Counted from the stretch's first letter, positions 43,744 to 53,066 are shown. The stretch: 64,000 nt of DNA from VMCP01 sp964408945 (GCA_964408945.1 CAYPBJ010000010.1:7554-71553), one strand, 5' to 3'. Numbers and translations are program-made. Notes: generated by a model not told the origin, from the letters alone.

Positions 43744-44245
43744 TTTGCTCTTTTACAATGATAAGGTGTTTAAGAAGAGAAACCCATTTCCATTTAGAAG
43801 TTTGTTCGTCTTGCAACTGATAAACCAACTCAAATTTATTCGATGATTTGAGTTTATTGAACCATTGCTCCACATTCAACATTCCGAAGTCTTTTTCAAA
43901 CAAGAGCAAATAATCAGGTGAAGGCTTGGCTTTGACTAGCTTTCCTTGGGTTCCTTGATTTTGAATGAGCCACATTCTTGGCCATTGTTCACTGCCTTTA
44001 AAAAAGTACTCCAAATGGTATGATTCCTTTTCTTTTGACAAATTTATTGTAAAAGGTTCTTTCTCACACACAAATTCCAAGGAAAAAGTGTCAAAAAGAC
44101 ACCAAGCCACAAAGTAGGGTGCTTGTGAACTATGTATAGCAATGACTTGAAAGTCACTCCCATCAAGGGTTACCGTTGATTTATGGCGTTTCAAAATGTG
44201 AGAATTGGATAAAAATTCTAACAAAAATAATTTTTTCATTCGCAT
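43724..44245 (-). CDS. Uncharacterised protein at the IPExxxVDY position upstream of pyk
   Basis: 173 aa, cytoplasmic. Segments such as FQVIAIHSSQAPYFVAWCLFD and EYFFKGSEQWPRMWLIQNQG fit the small alpha/beta protein that in many Bacteroidota stands between acpP and pyk (called IPExxxVDY family). I do not see the name-giving motif clearly, so the assignment rests on size, fold pattern and gene order. Two ATG codons (44245 and 44239) are possible. Divergent from acpP. Confidence 0.7.
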   Translation of the reverse strand: MRMKKLFLLEFLSNSHILKRHKSTVTLDGSDFQVIAIHSSQAPYFVAWCLFDTFSLEFVCEKEPFTINLSKEKESYHLEYFFKGSEQWPRMWLIQNQGTQGKLVKAKPSPDYLLLFEKDFGMLNVEQWFNKLKSSNKFELVYQLQDEQTSKWKWVSLLKHLIIVKEQNAQTEI

Positions 44246-44295
44246 CTCATGAAAAAAATGTTTCTTTGTAGCCGCAAAATATCAATTTACGAATC

Positions 44296-44529
44296 ATGTC
44301 AGAAATTGCAGAAAAAGTAAAAGCAATCATCGTCGATAAGTTAGGCGTTGATGCAGCTGAGGTTAATCCCGAGGCAAGCTTCACCAATGATTTGGGAGCA
44401 GATTCTCTCGATACCGTTGAGTTAATCATGGAATTCGAGAAAGAATTCGACATTAGCATCCCAGATGATCAGGCTGAAAAAATTCAGACTGTGGGTGAGG
44501 CCATCAAATACATCGAAGAAAATAAGTAA
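44296..44529 (+). CDS. acpP: Acyl carrier protein
   Basis: 77 aa, acidic four-helix protein carrying the growing fatty acyl chain. The phosphopantetheine serine is Ser37 in GADSLDTVEL. The rest (VDKLGVDAAEVNPEASF, FDISIPDDQAEKIQTVGEA) is canonical. It starts the acpP-fabF-rnc cluster, 3 bp before fabF. A weak TTTCTTTG box lies 27 nt upstream. Confidence 0.98.
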   Translation: MSEIAEKVKAIIVDKLGVDAAEVNPEASFTNDLGADSLDTVELIMEFEKEFDISIPDDQAEKIQTVGEAIKYIEENK

Positions 44530-44532
44530 TCT

Positions 44533-45786
44533 ATGCAACTCAGAAGGGTTGTTGTAACCGGAATGGGTGCTTTGACGCCTATCGGGAACAATTTGAACGA
44601 TTATTGGTCAGCTTTAGTTAAAGGGACCTCAGGGGCCTGTGAAATAACCAAGTTTGATCACTCTAAGTTCAAAGTTAAATTTGCTTGCGAGGTCAAAAAT
44701 TTTGACCCCATGGAGTATTTTGATAAAAAAGAGGCCCGCAAAATGGATCCCTTTACTCAATATGCCATGGTCTGTGCTGATGAAGCACTTAACGACAGTG
44801 GGTTGTTACAGCAATCATTTGATCCTGACAGAATTGGGGTCATATGGGGAGCAGGTATTGGTGGATTAACCACCTTTTTCAACGAAGTAGTAGACTACGC
44901 TAAGGGCGATGGAACCCCTCGTTTCTCGCCCTTTTTTATTCCTAAAATGATTGTAGATATAGCCGCTGGTTACATCTCAATCAAACACCAATTAAGAGGT
45001 CCCAATTACAGCACTGTTTCTGCTTGTGCTTCTTCTACACATGCCCTTATAGATGCCTTCAACCTGATTCGCCTCGGTAAAGCTGATGCTATTGTTGCTG
45101 GCGGTTCAGAGGCTTGTGTGAATGAGCCATCAGTTGGTGGTTTTTCAAACATGAAAGCCCTCAGCGAGCGAAATGATGATATGCTTACCGCTTCCAGGCC
45201 CTTTGACAAAGACCGCGATGGATTTGTTATGGGTGAAGGTGGTGCTTGTTTGATCTTAGAAGATTTAGAACATGCCAAAGCTAGGGGTGCTAAGATTTAT
45301 GCCGAATTGGTTGGTGGCGGCATGACCGCTGATGCTTATCATCTTACTGCTCCTCATCCCGAAGGACTGGGCGCTCGTAATGTGATGAAAATGGCTCTTC
45401 AAGATGCCGGACTCAAAGCTGAAGACATTGATTATATCAACGTTCATGGTACAAGTACCCCACTAGGAGACATAGCAGAAATTAAAGCAATTCACGGAGT
45501 GTTCGGTGAACATATGTACAACCTTAACATCAGCTCTACAAAAAGTCAAACAGGCCATTTGTTGGGTGGAGCAGGTGCCATTGAAGCGGCCGCTTGTGTT
45601 ATGTCGGTGTACAACGATATCGTTCCTCCTACCATTAACCACTTTACAGATGATCCAGAAATTGATCCAAGATTGAATCTTACATTCAATGTGGCTCAAA
45701 AAAGAACGGTAAATGCAGCATTGAGCAATACCTTTGGATTCGGTGGACACAACGCATCTGTTATTTTCAAAAAATTCATCGACTAA
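44533..45786 (+). CDS. fabF: Beta-ketoacyl-ACP synthase II
   Basis: 417 aa. Condenses malonyl-ACP with acyl-ACP in fatty-acid elongation. Thiolase fold with nucleophile Cys165 (TVSACASSTH), the two active-site histidines in NVHGTSTPLGD and SQTGHLLGGAG, and the lysine before the second histidine. FabF type is supported by length and adjacency to acpP. Cytoplasmic, expressed with acpP and rnc. Confidence 0.97.
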   Translation: MQLRRVVVTGMGALTPIGNNLNDYWSALVKGTSGACEITKFDHSKFKVKFACEVKNFDPMEYFDKKEARKMDPFTQYAMVCADEALNDSGLLQQSFDPDRIGVIWGAGIGGLTTFFNEVVDYAKGDGTPRFSPFFIPKMIVDIAAGYISIKHQLRGPNYSTVSACASSTHALIDAFNLIRLGKADAIVAGGSEACVNEPSVGGFSNMKALSERNDDMLTASRPFDKDRDGFVMGEGGACLILEDLEHAKARGAKIYAELVGGGMTADAYHLTAPHPEGLGARNVMKMALQDAGLKAEDIDYINVHGTSTPLGDIAEIKAIHGVFGEHMYNLNISSTKSQTGHLLGGAGAIEAAACVMSVYNDIVPPTINHFTDDPEIDPRLNLTFNVAQKRTVNAALSNTFGFGGHNASVIFKKFID

Positions 45787-45795
45787 TATTTTCGT

Positions 45796-46515
45796 TTGGG
45801 TTTTTCTCTGTTCACAAAAGACCGTTTTCGTACCAAAATTCATAGACTAACTGGCGTTCGTCCAATTAGAGTCAAAATTTATCGCGAAGCTTTTACCCAT
45901 TCTTCTACAAGAGATAATAAATCTCACAACAATTCAGTCATCAACAATGAAAGACTCGAATTTTTGGGTGATGCTATACTTGATGCTGTCATTGCTGAGG
46001 TATTATTCAATAGATTCCCCTTCAAAGACGAAGGATTTCTAACAGAAATGCGTACCCGCATTGTCAACCGAGAGCAAATGGGCGATTTGGCTTACAAACT
46101 TGGTTTGTTAGAGCTGATGGATATGAAGGCCGAACTATTTACCAATAAAGTAGCACTAAAAGGAATTGGAGGAAATGCTTTAGAGGCCCTCATCGGTGCT
46201 ATTTATTTAGATAGAGGTTACAATAAAGCGTCTTGGTTTATTAGACACAGACTGATTGGTCAATATTTAGATATGGATCGACTCATGTCTATGGTAGTAA
46301 GTTATAAAGCCGTTTTCATGAAATGGGCGCAAAAAAATCAGAAAACCATTGAATGGAAATTAGCAGAATCTGATCAGCGCAAAGACAAACACGAAATTTC
46401 CATGTACATAGATGGAGAATTGTGGTTTACAGAGATCAATAAAAGCCGGAAAAAGGCCGAAGAATTATGCTGCGAAAAAGCATGTAGAAAACTCGACCTT
46501 ACTCATCAGCTGTAA
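45796..46515 (+). CDS. rnc: Ribonuclease III
   Basis: 239 aa. Cleaves double-stranded RNA in rRNA processing and mRNA decay. Signature NERLEFLGDAILDAVIAEVLF (~49-69) with the catalytic Glu/Asp, NREQMGDLAYKLG, and the second acidic cluster GNALEALIGAIYLDRG; the dsRNA-binding domain fills ~170-235 (KAEELCCEKACRKL). The frame opens only at a TTG (45796) 9 bp after fabF, and no ATG lies upstream within the frame. The 3' end is 2 bp from the convergent helicase gene. Confidence 0.95.
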   Translation: MGFSLFTKDRFRTKIHRLTGVRPIRVKIYREAFTHSSTRDNKSHNNSVINNERLEFLGDAILDAVIAEVLFNRFPFKDEGFLTEMRTRIVNREQMGDLAYKLGLLELMDMKAELFTNKVALKGIGGNALEALIGAIYLDRGYNKASWFIRHRLIGQYLDMDRLMSMVVSYKAVFMKWAQKNQKTIEWKLAESDQRKDKHEISMYIDGELWFTEINKSRKKAEELCCEKACRKLDLTHQL

Positions 46516-46517
46516 AA

Positions 46518-49500
46518 TCAATCTTCTATTGCTGGTAAGTGTTTTACCAAGCCATTTTCTTTCGAGAAATTGCACCAATAACAATTATCTTCACCGCAAC
46601 CTGTTAAAAACTCCTTGTTTTTGAGTTTTCGGTCTGCTTCTAATACCCATCTTTCAATCAATTCAAAATGCTCAGAGGTGTAATAGTTATTCCAAACAGA
46701 TAGAGTATTGTCATCTTCGGGAGTCATAGATTCAATTCCCCCAGAAATAAATTCCCAATTTAAATCAGGCTTATTTTTAATGAGTAAACCATAAATTCCC
46801 ACTTGAAACCAATAATTTGCTGGCGGTTTTTCAGGATTGTACTTGCTGCTAAGGTTGGAATCGGTTTTCATTCTCGAGGTACTTCCAGTTTTATAATCAA
46901 ATATTTGTACCGCATTGCCGTCAATAGCAATTTTATCAATTGAACCCTTGACAGGCACATTTCCAATGGTTGACTGAAGAGAATATTCTGTTTTAAAAAC
47001 CCGGTTTTTTAAGTAAATATCCTTCTTATTAACCAAAATCAAGGGAATTAAATGCTCTCCTTGCTGGGTTCTTGCTTTAAATTGTTTCTCAGTGAAATTG
47101 CCCTTGAATTTGTGCATCTGTGAATGGAAAACGGAAATCAACTCTTTTTCTGTAGGCCAAAGTCCTTCGCTCACAAACTGCTCAATAAGAATTCTCATGG
47201 TTCCATGTACCGCATTCCCGTATGCAGTGTTTTCATTCGGAGCCGAAGGAATCCGAACAATATTGCTGTAAAAAAATGATAATCCGCACTTAAGAATATT
47301 TTTTATAGATGACGGAGAGAATGTAAAGGTTTCTAATTTGTGATTAATCCAGTCCATATTTTCCTCTTCGAGGGATGGCTTCGCGCTTTTCATTAAGATG
47401 TTTAAATGCGCCCAGTTCAAATCTGATTCAGAGAAATTCACCGTGTTTGGAGTATTTTCCGTGAAATCATGAACGGATTCTGCCACAAATTGAGCAGGAA
47501 TCAAGGTTTCGGTTTTCTTTCCGTATTCATTCAAGAAGTAGGACAAACGTACTTGTTTTTTACCTCGAGTTATAGCCACAAAAAACAAACGCCTTCTTTC
47601 TTCAATCTCTTGATCAGCACTATTTTGACTCGGAAGAGATTTGTTTAAAGCAATCAATAAGTGATTGATTCTGTAGGGATAACGACTGTTTTTTGAAGGT
47701 AACCATTCATTTTCGGTGCATGAAACTACAAAGACATAATCGAATTCTAATCCTTTAGAACCATGGGCAGTCATCAGTTGAACCCCATTTTCTTGTCCTA
47801 AACGTTTGGCCAATGGAATTTCCAGTTGTGCATTTTTTAGAGATTCAATCTGAGCCAATAATTCTGTTAACGTGATGTAAGGGAATCTATCGCTTTGTTT
47901 CATGGCATAATCTAAAAAGGTATGCAGAACTTCTAAATTCCAGCGTGATTTTTCATTTTGTGTGGCAAATGAAACAAATCCCCCTTCCGAATAAACTTTG
48001 GAAATTAATACACCAACATTTTCTTGTTGGCAATTTTCAATCCATTTTTCTGCGTGCTTCCAAAGCAATTTTAATTGTGAAATTGAATTAGAACTTAAAT
48101 ATTCCGCGGCAATTTCTCCCGCTAAAACGGCATTTAGGTAATTTCTCCAACCTACTGATAAGCCATCCTCTTTGTATTTTGTTCTTTTCCAAGCATCAAT
48201 TTCAGTAGAAAGTTGATTTACCTCAATGGGCGTAATTTGGTAAATAGGGGAGACTAAAAGTTCATAAATCAAATGATCGGCAGAATTTGCCTCTTTTGAT
48301 TCTCGATCTATGAAAGTCAACCATTTTATCAATAATACCACGATGGGTTCTTTCAGAATATTGGCATTTTTTGATAAAACAAAAGGAATATTTTTAATTT
48401 GGAATAAATCTACAAGCGCCTTAGCTGATGCATGCTTTGAATATAAAATGGCAATTTCGTTTGGTTCGACCCCAGATTTTATTAGAGATTCAATTTCGGT
48501 TGCAATTCCAATACTCTGATGGAATTCATTGAAATAAGCAGTTGCTTGAAAAGGCAATAGAGGATAATTCTTGTTGTCTCCCGAACACTCTAAATCTTTG
48601 ATCAAGGCAGTATCGGTATTTACCAATCGGTCTTGATTGAATTTTATCAATCGAGTAGACGATTCTAAAATTGGGGAAGCGCTTCGATAATTGTCTTTCA
48701 GCATAATTACTTGTAAGTGTTGTTGAAAACGACTTTTAAATTCAATCATGTTCTGCACCCTAGCACCTTGAAAGGCATAAATGCTTTGGTCGTCATCACC
48801 TACTACGAAACAATTGGGATTTTCCTCGAAATAGTCAATCAAATAATATAGGATATCGGCTTGTTTTCCAGATGTATCTTGAAATTCATCAACCAACACG
48901 TAATGATATTTCTCTTGAATGAGTTGCTTGAAGTCGGGATCATTCTTGAACTTTTGGTAGACCCAATCAATCATATCATTGAATTCGTAGACCCCAGCAT
49001 CAGCTTTGTGTTGTTTATAAACATCTATTAAACGAGCTGCTTCAATCAGTTTAATCCAATAACCATGATTCTCGGCGTATTTCTTTTTATTCAAATCACC
49101 TTTAACAGCATTTTCTTTGGGCATGTTCTTTTTGTATGCGTGCTCAGGAAATGCTTCTAAATATCTTGCGTGGTCTTTTAGGGTTTCAACGTTTTGGGCA
49201 ATTTGTTGGGCATCAATATTGACATCATCCATGATTTTCCAGAGATTGAGCAGGGTTTTATGAGTGCTGAAATTATTGGATGAGTAATCTTTGATAGGAG
49301 ATGACGCAGGTAGATCAGCTATGATTTTTTGCACAATTTCAATGCGCTCCAAATCATCCATCACCCTCAGGTCGCGTTTTGAAAAATGTTCTGGATATTC
49401 ACCAATGATGCGATTGCATAAGCTGTGAAAAGTATGAATATTTACTCTGTAGGCATCGTTGCCCATGAACTTCATCAAACGTTTTTGCATGGCTGTTGAA

Positions 49501-49700
49501 CCAGCATCAGTGAAAGTCAAGCACAAAATGTTTTCTGGTGCTGTATCTGTTTGCTGTCTTATGTTCATGATACGCGCAGCAAGAATCTGAGTTTTACCGG
49601 TTCCCGGACCAGCAATTACCATTACTGGCCCATCAATGGCATCTACTGCCTGTTTTTGTCGGGCGTTTAGCCCAGCATACAATTCATCGAAATTTGACAT
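46518..49700 (-). CDS. UvrD/Rep-family helicase fused to RecB-like Fe-S nuclease domain (AdnB/AddA-like)
   Basis: 1060 aa. SF1A helicase: Walker A GPGTGKTQILAARI (~29-42), VDEFQDTSGKQADIL (motif II), GDDDQSIYAFQGARV (III), LKDNYRSASPIL (IV), MTAHGSKGLEFDYVFV (V) and FFVAITRGKKQVRLSYF (VI). The C-terminal PD-(D/E)XK nuclease has GNAVHGTMR, GSIDKIAID and IFDYKTG. One Cys before it (ILKCGLSFF) and three after (CGEDNCYWC) match the four-Cys iron-sulphur staple of AddB/AdnB/Cas4 nucleases. It probably resects or repairs broken DNA. No AddB/AdnA partner is next to it. Convergent with rnc. Confidence 0.92.
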   Translation of the reverse strand: MSNFDELYAGLNARQKQAVDAIDGPVMVIAGPGTGKTQILAARIMNIRQQTDTAPENILCLTFTDAGSTAMQKRLMKFMGNDAYRVNIHTFHSLCNRIIGEYPEHFSKRDLRVMDDLERIEIVQKIIADLPASSPIKDYSSNNFSTHKTLLNLWKIMDDVNIDAQQIAQNVETLKDHARYLEAFPEHAYKKNMPKENAVKGDLNKKKYAENHGYWIKLIEAARLIDVYKQHKADAGVYEFNDMIDWVYQKFKNDPDFKQLIQEKYHYVLVDEFQDTSGKQADILYYLIDYFEENPNCFVVGDDDQSIYAFQGARVQNMIEFKSRFQQHLQVIMLKDNYRSASPILESSTRLIKFNQDRLVNTDTALIKDLECSGDNKNYPLLPFQATAYFNEFHQSIGIATEIESLIKSGVEPNEIAILYSKHASAKALVDLFQIKNIPFVLSKNANILKEPIVVLLIKWLTFIDRESKEANSADHLIYELLVSPIYQITPIEVNQLSTEIDAWKRTKYKEDGLSVGWRNYLNAVLAGEIAAEYLSSNSISQLKLLWKHAEKWIENCQQENVGVLISKVYSEGGFVSFATQNEKSRWNLEVLHTFLDYAMKQSDRFPYITLTELLAQIESLKNAQLEIPLAKRLGQENGVQLMTAHGSKGLEFDYVFVVSCTENEWLPSKNSRYPYRINHLLIALNKSLPSQNSADQEIEERRRLFFVAITRGKKQVRLSYFLNEYGKKTETLIPAQFVAESVHDFTENTPNTVNFSESDLNWAHLNILMKSAKPSLEEENMDWINHKLETFTFSPSSIKNILKCGLSFFYSNIVRIPSAPNENTAYGNAVHGTMRILIEQFVSEGLWPTEKELISVFHSQMHKFKGNFTEKQFKARTQQGEHLIPLILVNKKDIYLKNRVFKTEYSLQSTIGNVPVKGSIDKIAIDGNAVQIFDYKTGSTSRMKTDSNLSSKYNPEKPPANYWFQVGIYGLLIKNKPDLNWEFISGGIESMTPEDDNTLSVWNNYYTSEHFELIERWVLEADRKLKNKEFLTGCGEDNCYWCNFSKENGLVKHLPAIED

Positions 49701-49760
49701 GAGAAACCTAAATATACGAAAATTTCCTGAAATTTACAAAAGGCTATGGTTTAGATTTGA

Positions 49761-49768
49761 TAACTTTG
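49761..49768 (+). promoter_or_regulatory. -7 box (TAACTTTG)
   Basis: Exact TAnnTTTG match ending 5 nt before the ATG of the DUF1599 gene. It supports starting that protein at 49774 rather than at upstream in-frame ATGs at 49636 or 49699. Confidence 0.6.
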
Positions 49769-49773
49769 TTACG

Positions 49774-50334
49774 ATGACTGTTGCCAAGCCCAATACCAAA
49801 GAACAATATCAACAAGTTCTTGACCATTGCAGAACTATTTTCTTGAAAAAAAATTCTGATTATGGTGCATCATGGAGGTTGTTTCGCCCGAGCAGTCTCA
49901 CAGATCAATTGTTTATCAAGGCTCAACGAATCAGAAACATTGAACAATCTGGTGTGAACAATGTGGGTGATGACGTCTTTGGCGAGTTTATGGGGATTGT
50001 CAATTATGCCATCATGGGCATGATTCAGATGAATGAAGAAGCCACATTCACACCAACAGAATCTACCCATGAACTGATGGAACTCTATGACTTATGGTCA
50101 AAGAAAACGTTTGATTTGATGTTGTTGAAAAACTCAGATTACAGTGAAGTTTGGAGAGAAATGAGAATCAGTTCCTTCACAGATATGATATTAGTAAAGT
50201 TGGCCAGAATAAAACAAATTGAAGACAATCAAGGTATTACAGTTAGCTCTGAAGGAGCCGATGCCAATTATCAAGACATTATGAATTATGCCATCTTTGC
50301 ACTGATCAGATTGACTGAATTAAAAACAGAGTAA
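49774..50334 (+). CDS. Tandem DUF1599 (Nmad1-like) protein
   Basis: 186 aa from the ATG at 49774. It is an internal duplication: CRTIFLKKNSDYGASWRLFR...SLTDQLFIKAQRIRNIE in the first half aligns with FDLMLLKNSDYSEVWREMR...SFTDMILVKLARIKQIE in the second, each closing with an Asp/Asn-Tyr-Ala-I helix (FMGIVNYAIMGMI, YQDIMNYAIFALI). DUF1599 is an all-helical family that has been linked by context to nucleotide modification or hydrolysis. It begins a four-gene operon (DoxX, permease, aroK), 1 bp before the DoxX gene. Confidence 0.85.
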   Translation: MTVAKPNTKEQYQQVLDHCRTIFLKKNSDYGASWRLFRPSSLTDQLFIKAQRIRNIEQSGVNNVGDDVFGEFMGIVNYAIMGMIQMNEEATFTPTESTHELMELYDLWSKKTFDLMLLKNSDYSEVWREMRISSFTDMILVKLARIKQIEDNQGITVSSEGADANYQDIMNYAIFALIRLTELKTE

Positions 50335-50335
50335 C

Positions 50336-51496
50336 ATGAAAAATCTATTTCTGATTGTTCGATTCATTACGGGTGCACTTTTTGTGTTTTCAGGATTGGT
50401 TAAATTGAATGATCCTAGTGGATTCGCCATAAAGTTGAATGAGTACTTTGACGTTTTCGCTCAAGATGTACCCTCGTTAGATTCCTTTTTTCGGTCTTTG
50501 AAGGATTATTCAATTTTGTTGAGCGGCTCATTTTGCGCCCTCGAAGTTCTCTTGGGGGTTGCTATGCTTTTAGGATGGCAAATTAGAGCGACACTTTCCA
50601 TTACCACGGTCTTGATTGTTTTTTTTACCTTCTTGACCGGTTATTCAGCGGTTTATAATAAGGTTACCGATTGCGGTTGTTTTGGCGATTTTATTCATTT
50701 AGAACCTTGGGATAGTTTCAAAAAGGATCTAATCTTGTTGTTGTTTGTGGCAATTCTGTTGGCCGGAATCAAGTTTAATCAAACCCTCTTTCAATCAATT
50801 AGAGTCAATCAGCTTATGATGGGCTCCACAGTGTTGACCCTTGGATTTGGATTTTACTGTTATTTTTATTTGCCCGTTTGGGACTTTCTCCCTTACAAAA
50901 AAGGAAATGACATTGATTTCATTATGAATCACATCCCTCCAGGAGAGAGAGCTACCGATAGCGTAGACATTCGATTTGTGATGCAGAAAGGTTCAGACTC
51001 TGTAAAAGTAACCACCTCTCAGTATGGTGATTTTGCTCAAAAAGGATACGTTTTTGTAAGGCAAGACAGACGGGTAATTGTTAAAGGTTATAGCAGTCCC
51101 ATTCATGATTTTGCCATCCATGATCTTCAAAATGGAATTGACTATAAAGATAGTTTTTTAAAATATTCAGGTTATCAAGTCTTATTTATTGCGCCGTTTT
51201 TGAGCAGCACAGATGTTTCTTGTTTGTCTGATATCTCACAATTGCATGATTTTATTTCAAAAAAACAAGGCATGAGGTTTTATGCATTGTCGTCTGCATC
51301 CAAAGAGGCTAGCAATGAGTTTGCACAAAAACATGGGTTGAAATTTGCTTTTTTTGCGGCCGATCAAAAAATGCTTATGACCATGGCTCGTTACAATCCC
51401 ACCGTTTATTTATTCAAAGGCTCTGTAGTCATGGATAAATGGAGCGGTATGAATGTCCCCAAAAAGGAGGACATTGAAAAATATATGCGTCCATGA
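50336..51496 (+). CDS. DoxX-type membrane protein with thioredoxin-like C-terminus (BT_3928-like)
   Basis: 386 aa. Four N-terminal DoxX helices (RFITGALFVFSGLVKLNDP, EVLLGVAMLLGWQIRA, LTGYSAVYNKVTDCGCFGDF) followed by a further helix (~158-180) and a periplasmic domain. DCGCFGD recalls the MauE-type thiol motif. The C-terminal ~130 residues resemble a thioredoxin fold (VLFIAPFLSSTDVSCLSD, MRFYALSSASKEASNEFAQ, PTVYLFKGSVVMDKWSG) with a single Cys at the active-site position. A role in periplasmic thiol handling is likely but unproven. It overlaps the permease gene by 4 bp. Confidence 0.85.
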   Translation: MKNLFLIVRFITGALFVFSGLVKLNDPSGFAIKLNEYFDVFAQDVPSLDSFFRSLKDYSILLSGSFCALEVLLGVAMLLGWQIRATLSITTVLIVFFTFLTGYSAVYNKVTDCGCFGDFIHLEPWDSFKKDLILLLFVAILLAGIKFNQTLFQSIRVNQLMMGSTVLTLGFGFYCYFYLPVWDFLPYKKGNDIDFIMNHIPPGERATDSVDIRFVMQKGSDSVKVTTSQYGDFAQKGYVFVRQDRRVIVKGYSSPIHDFAIHDLQNGIDYKDSFLKYSGYQVLFIAPFLSSTDVSCLSDISQLHDFISKKQGMRFYALSSASKEASNEFAQKHGLKFAFFAADQKMLMTMARYNPTVYLFKGSVVMDKWSGMNVPKKEDIEKYMRP

Positions 51497-52545
51497 TCAG
51501 AAATGCGTTAAAGAAGATCCCTTTTTTGATTTCGGTGCTGGCGGGATTGATTTTATTGATATTCATCCTTTTTCAGGCACTTCCGGGGCCCGAACAAATT
51601 TTGAGTTCGCAGCGTTCCGACGGGGAAACTACCAAAGCCATTGTTAAAGAATTGGGACTTGATCAACCTATTTACATTCAAGCATTTAAATATTTGAATG
51701 ATGTTTCACCCGTTTCAGTGTATGCCTCAGACGCAGTGCCATCTCAACTCAGTGGGTTGCATGCATCATTGGGCGAATGGCAGCTCTGGTTAAAGTTCCC
51801 TTATTTAAGACAATCTTTCCAAACTCGACGATTGGTGTCAAGCATGTTGGGAGAAGCGTTTCTGGGTACTCTATTATTGGCTCTATCGGCAATGTTGATT
51901 GCCGTGTTTTTGGGAGTTCCACTGGGTATTTGGGCAAGCATGCGGCGCAATAGTTGGGTTGATCATTTTATAGTGTGGATTTCAGCCATTGGAATTTCGG
52001 TGCCATCTTTTTTCTCTGCTATGATTTTCTCTTGGCTGTTTGGATATGTTTATCATTCAACCACAGGTCTGCCCATGACGGGTAGTTTTTTCGAAATAGA
52101 TGATTTGGGTGAGGAAATACACGTTAAATGGACGAATTTGATTCTTCCAGCAGTGGCTTTAGGCATTCGTCCTTTGGCTGTTTTGGTGCAATTAACCAGG
52201 AATACCATGGTTGATATTATGGAAATGGATTTCATTCAAACGGCAAGAGCAAAAGGGTTAAAAGAAAGTGTAGTTATTTTCAGACATGCTTTGCCCAATG
52301 CTTTGAATCCATTGGTTACTTCGGTAGGAGGTTGGTTTAGCAGCCTTTTAGCGGGGTCTTTCTTTACTGAGTACATTTTTCAGTGGAAGGGATTGGGTAA
52401 AGTGACCATTGATGCACTCCAACAAAGTGACCTTCCTTTGGTGATGGGGGCGGTTTTATTCACAGCCTGTGTGTTTTTCGCCATTCACAGCATCACAGAA
52501 CAGTTGTATGTTTGGATTGATCCTCGATTACGAAAGAGCTCATGA
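51493..52545 (+). CDS. ABC transporter permease, DppB/OppB type
   Basis: 350 aa. One helix at ~10-32, then a periplasmic segment (~35-115) and a five-helix BPD_transp_1 domain. The EAA loop is VDIMEMDFIQTARAKGLKE (~238-256), and the preceding IRPLAVLVQLTRNTM is typical of DppB/OppB. It forms half of a di/oligopeptide- or nickel-type importer channel, or of a YejB-like system. No partner permease, ATPase or binding protein is encoded nearby, so the rest must lie elsewhere. Overlaps the aroK start by 4 bp. Confidence 0.9.
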   Translation: MIRNALKKIPFLISVLAGLILLIFILFQALPGPEQILSSQRSDGETTKAIVKELGLDQPIYIQAFKYLNDVSPVSVYASDAVPSQLSGLHASLGEWQLWLKFPYLRQSFQTRRLVSSMLGEAFLGTLLLALSAMLIAVFLGVPLGIWASMRRNSWVDHFIVWISAIGISVPSFFSAMIFSWLFGYVYHSTTGLPMTGSFFEIDDLGEEIHVKWTNLILPAVALGIRPLAVLVQLTRNTMVDIMEMDFIQTARAKGLKESVVIFRHALPNALNPLVTSVGGWFSSLLAGSFFTEYIFQWKGLGKVTIDALQQSDLPLVMGAVLFTACVFFAIHSITEQLYVWIDPRLRKSS

Positions 52546-53066
52546 CCGCAAAACAACGCATTTATTTAATTGGATTGCCAGCCTCAGGCAAGACTACCAT
52601 TGGAAGATGGTTAGCAGAACGACTTGGGTGGGAATTTTATGATATTGATGAGGCTGTAATTTCTAAAAGCGGTTTGAGTATTTTTCGTTTTTTTGAAGAA
52701 AAAGGTGAAGAAGAATTTCGTAAATTAGAAACCGAATTATTACGAGAAACTAAACTAATAAACAACACCGTAATATCTTGTGGAGGGGGAACTGTAGCCC
52801 ATTCAAATAACATGGAATGGATCTTAAATCAAGGCTTAACCGTATATTTAAATCCAGAAATTTCTGAATTATCTTTAAGAATTGCCGGTAATCCTACTCA
52901 AAGACCTATGTTTAAAGGCCTTCAAGGCGAGGAAATTACCGTTAAATTGTCGAATTTACTCGAAGAAAGAGCAAAATTTTATCATCAGTCTAAAATTATT
53001 TGGAATAAAAGCACCCCAAATGATTTTCTTTATACTGCTGTAAATCAATTAGTTGGATCTAACTAA
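52542..53066 (+). CDS. aroK: Shikimate kinase
   Basis: 174 aa. Phosphorylates shikimate with ATP in aromatic amino-acid synthesis. P-loop GLPASGKTT (11-19), the DID shikimate-binding motif (FYDIDEAV), the FRKLE segment (ExEFRxxE), CGGGTV, and the lid arginine in NPTQRPMFKG. The start overlaps the permease stop (ATGA). It ends the operon; 128 bp of AT-rich DNA with the HU promoter follow. Confidence 0.95.
   Translation: MTAKQRIYLIGLPASGKTTIGRWLAERLGWEFYDIDEAVISKSGLSIFRFFEEKGEEEFRKLETELLRETKLINNTVISCGGGTVAHSNNMEWILNQGLTVYLNPEISELSLRIAGNPTQRPMFKGLQGEEITVKLSNLLEERAKFYHQSKIIWNKSTPNDFLYTAVNQLVGSN

Noticed and set aside
45463..45843. Antisense frame across the fabF-rnc border
   Set aside because: It is opposite strongly conserved fabF coding sequence and shows no plausible domain.
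46518..49700. Anti-phage helicase-nuclease
   Set aside because: The protein resembles AddA/AdnB-like repair enzymes and lies among housekeeping genes. No other defence gene is nearby.
49636..49773. N-terminal extension of the DUF1599 protein
   Set aside because: The extension overlaps the divergent helicase start and the promoter box at 49761. DUF1599 homology begins after the ATG at 49774.
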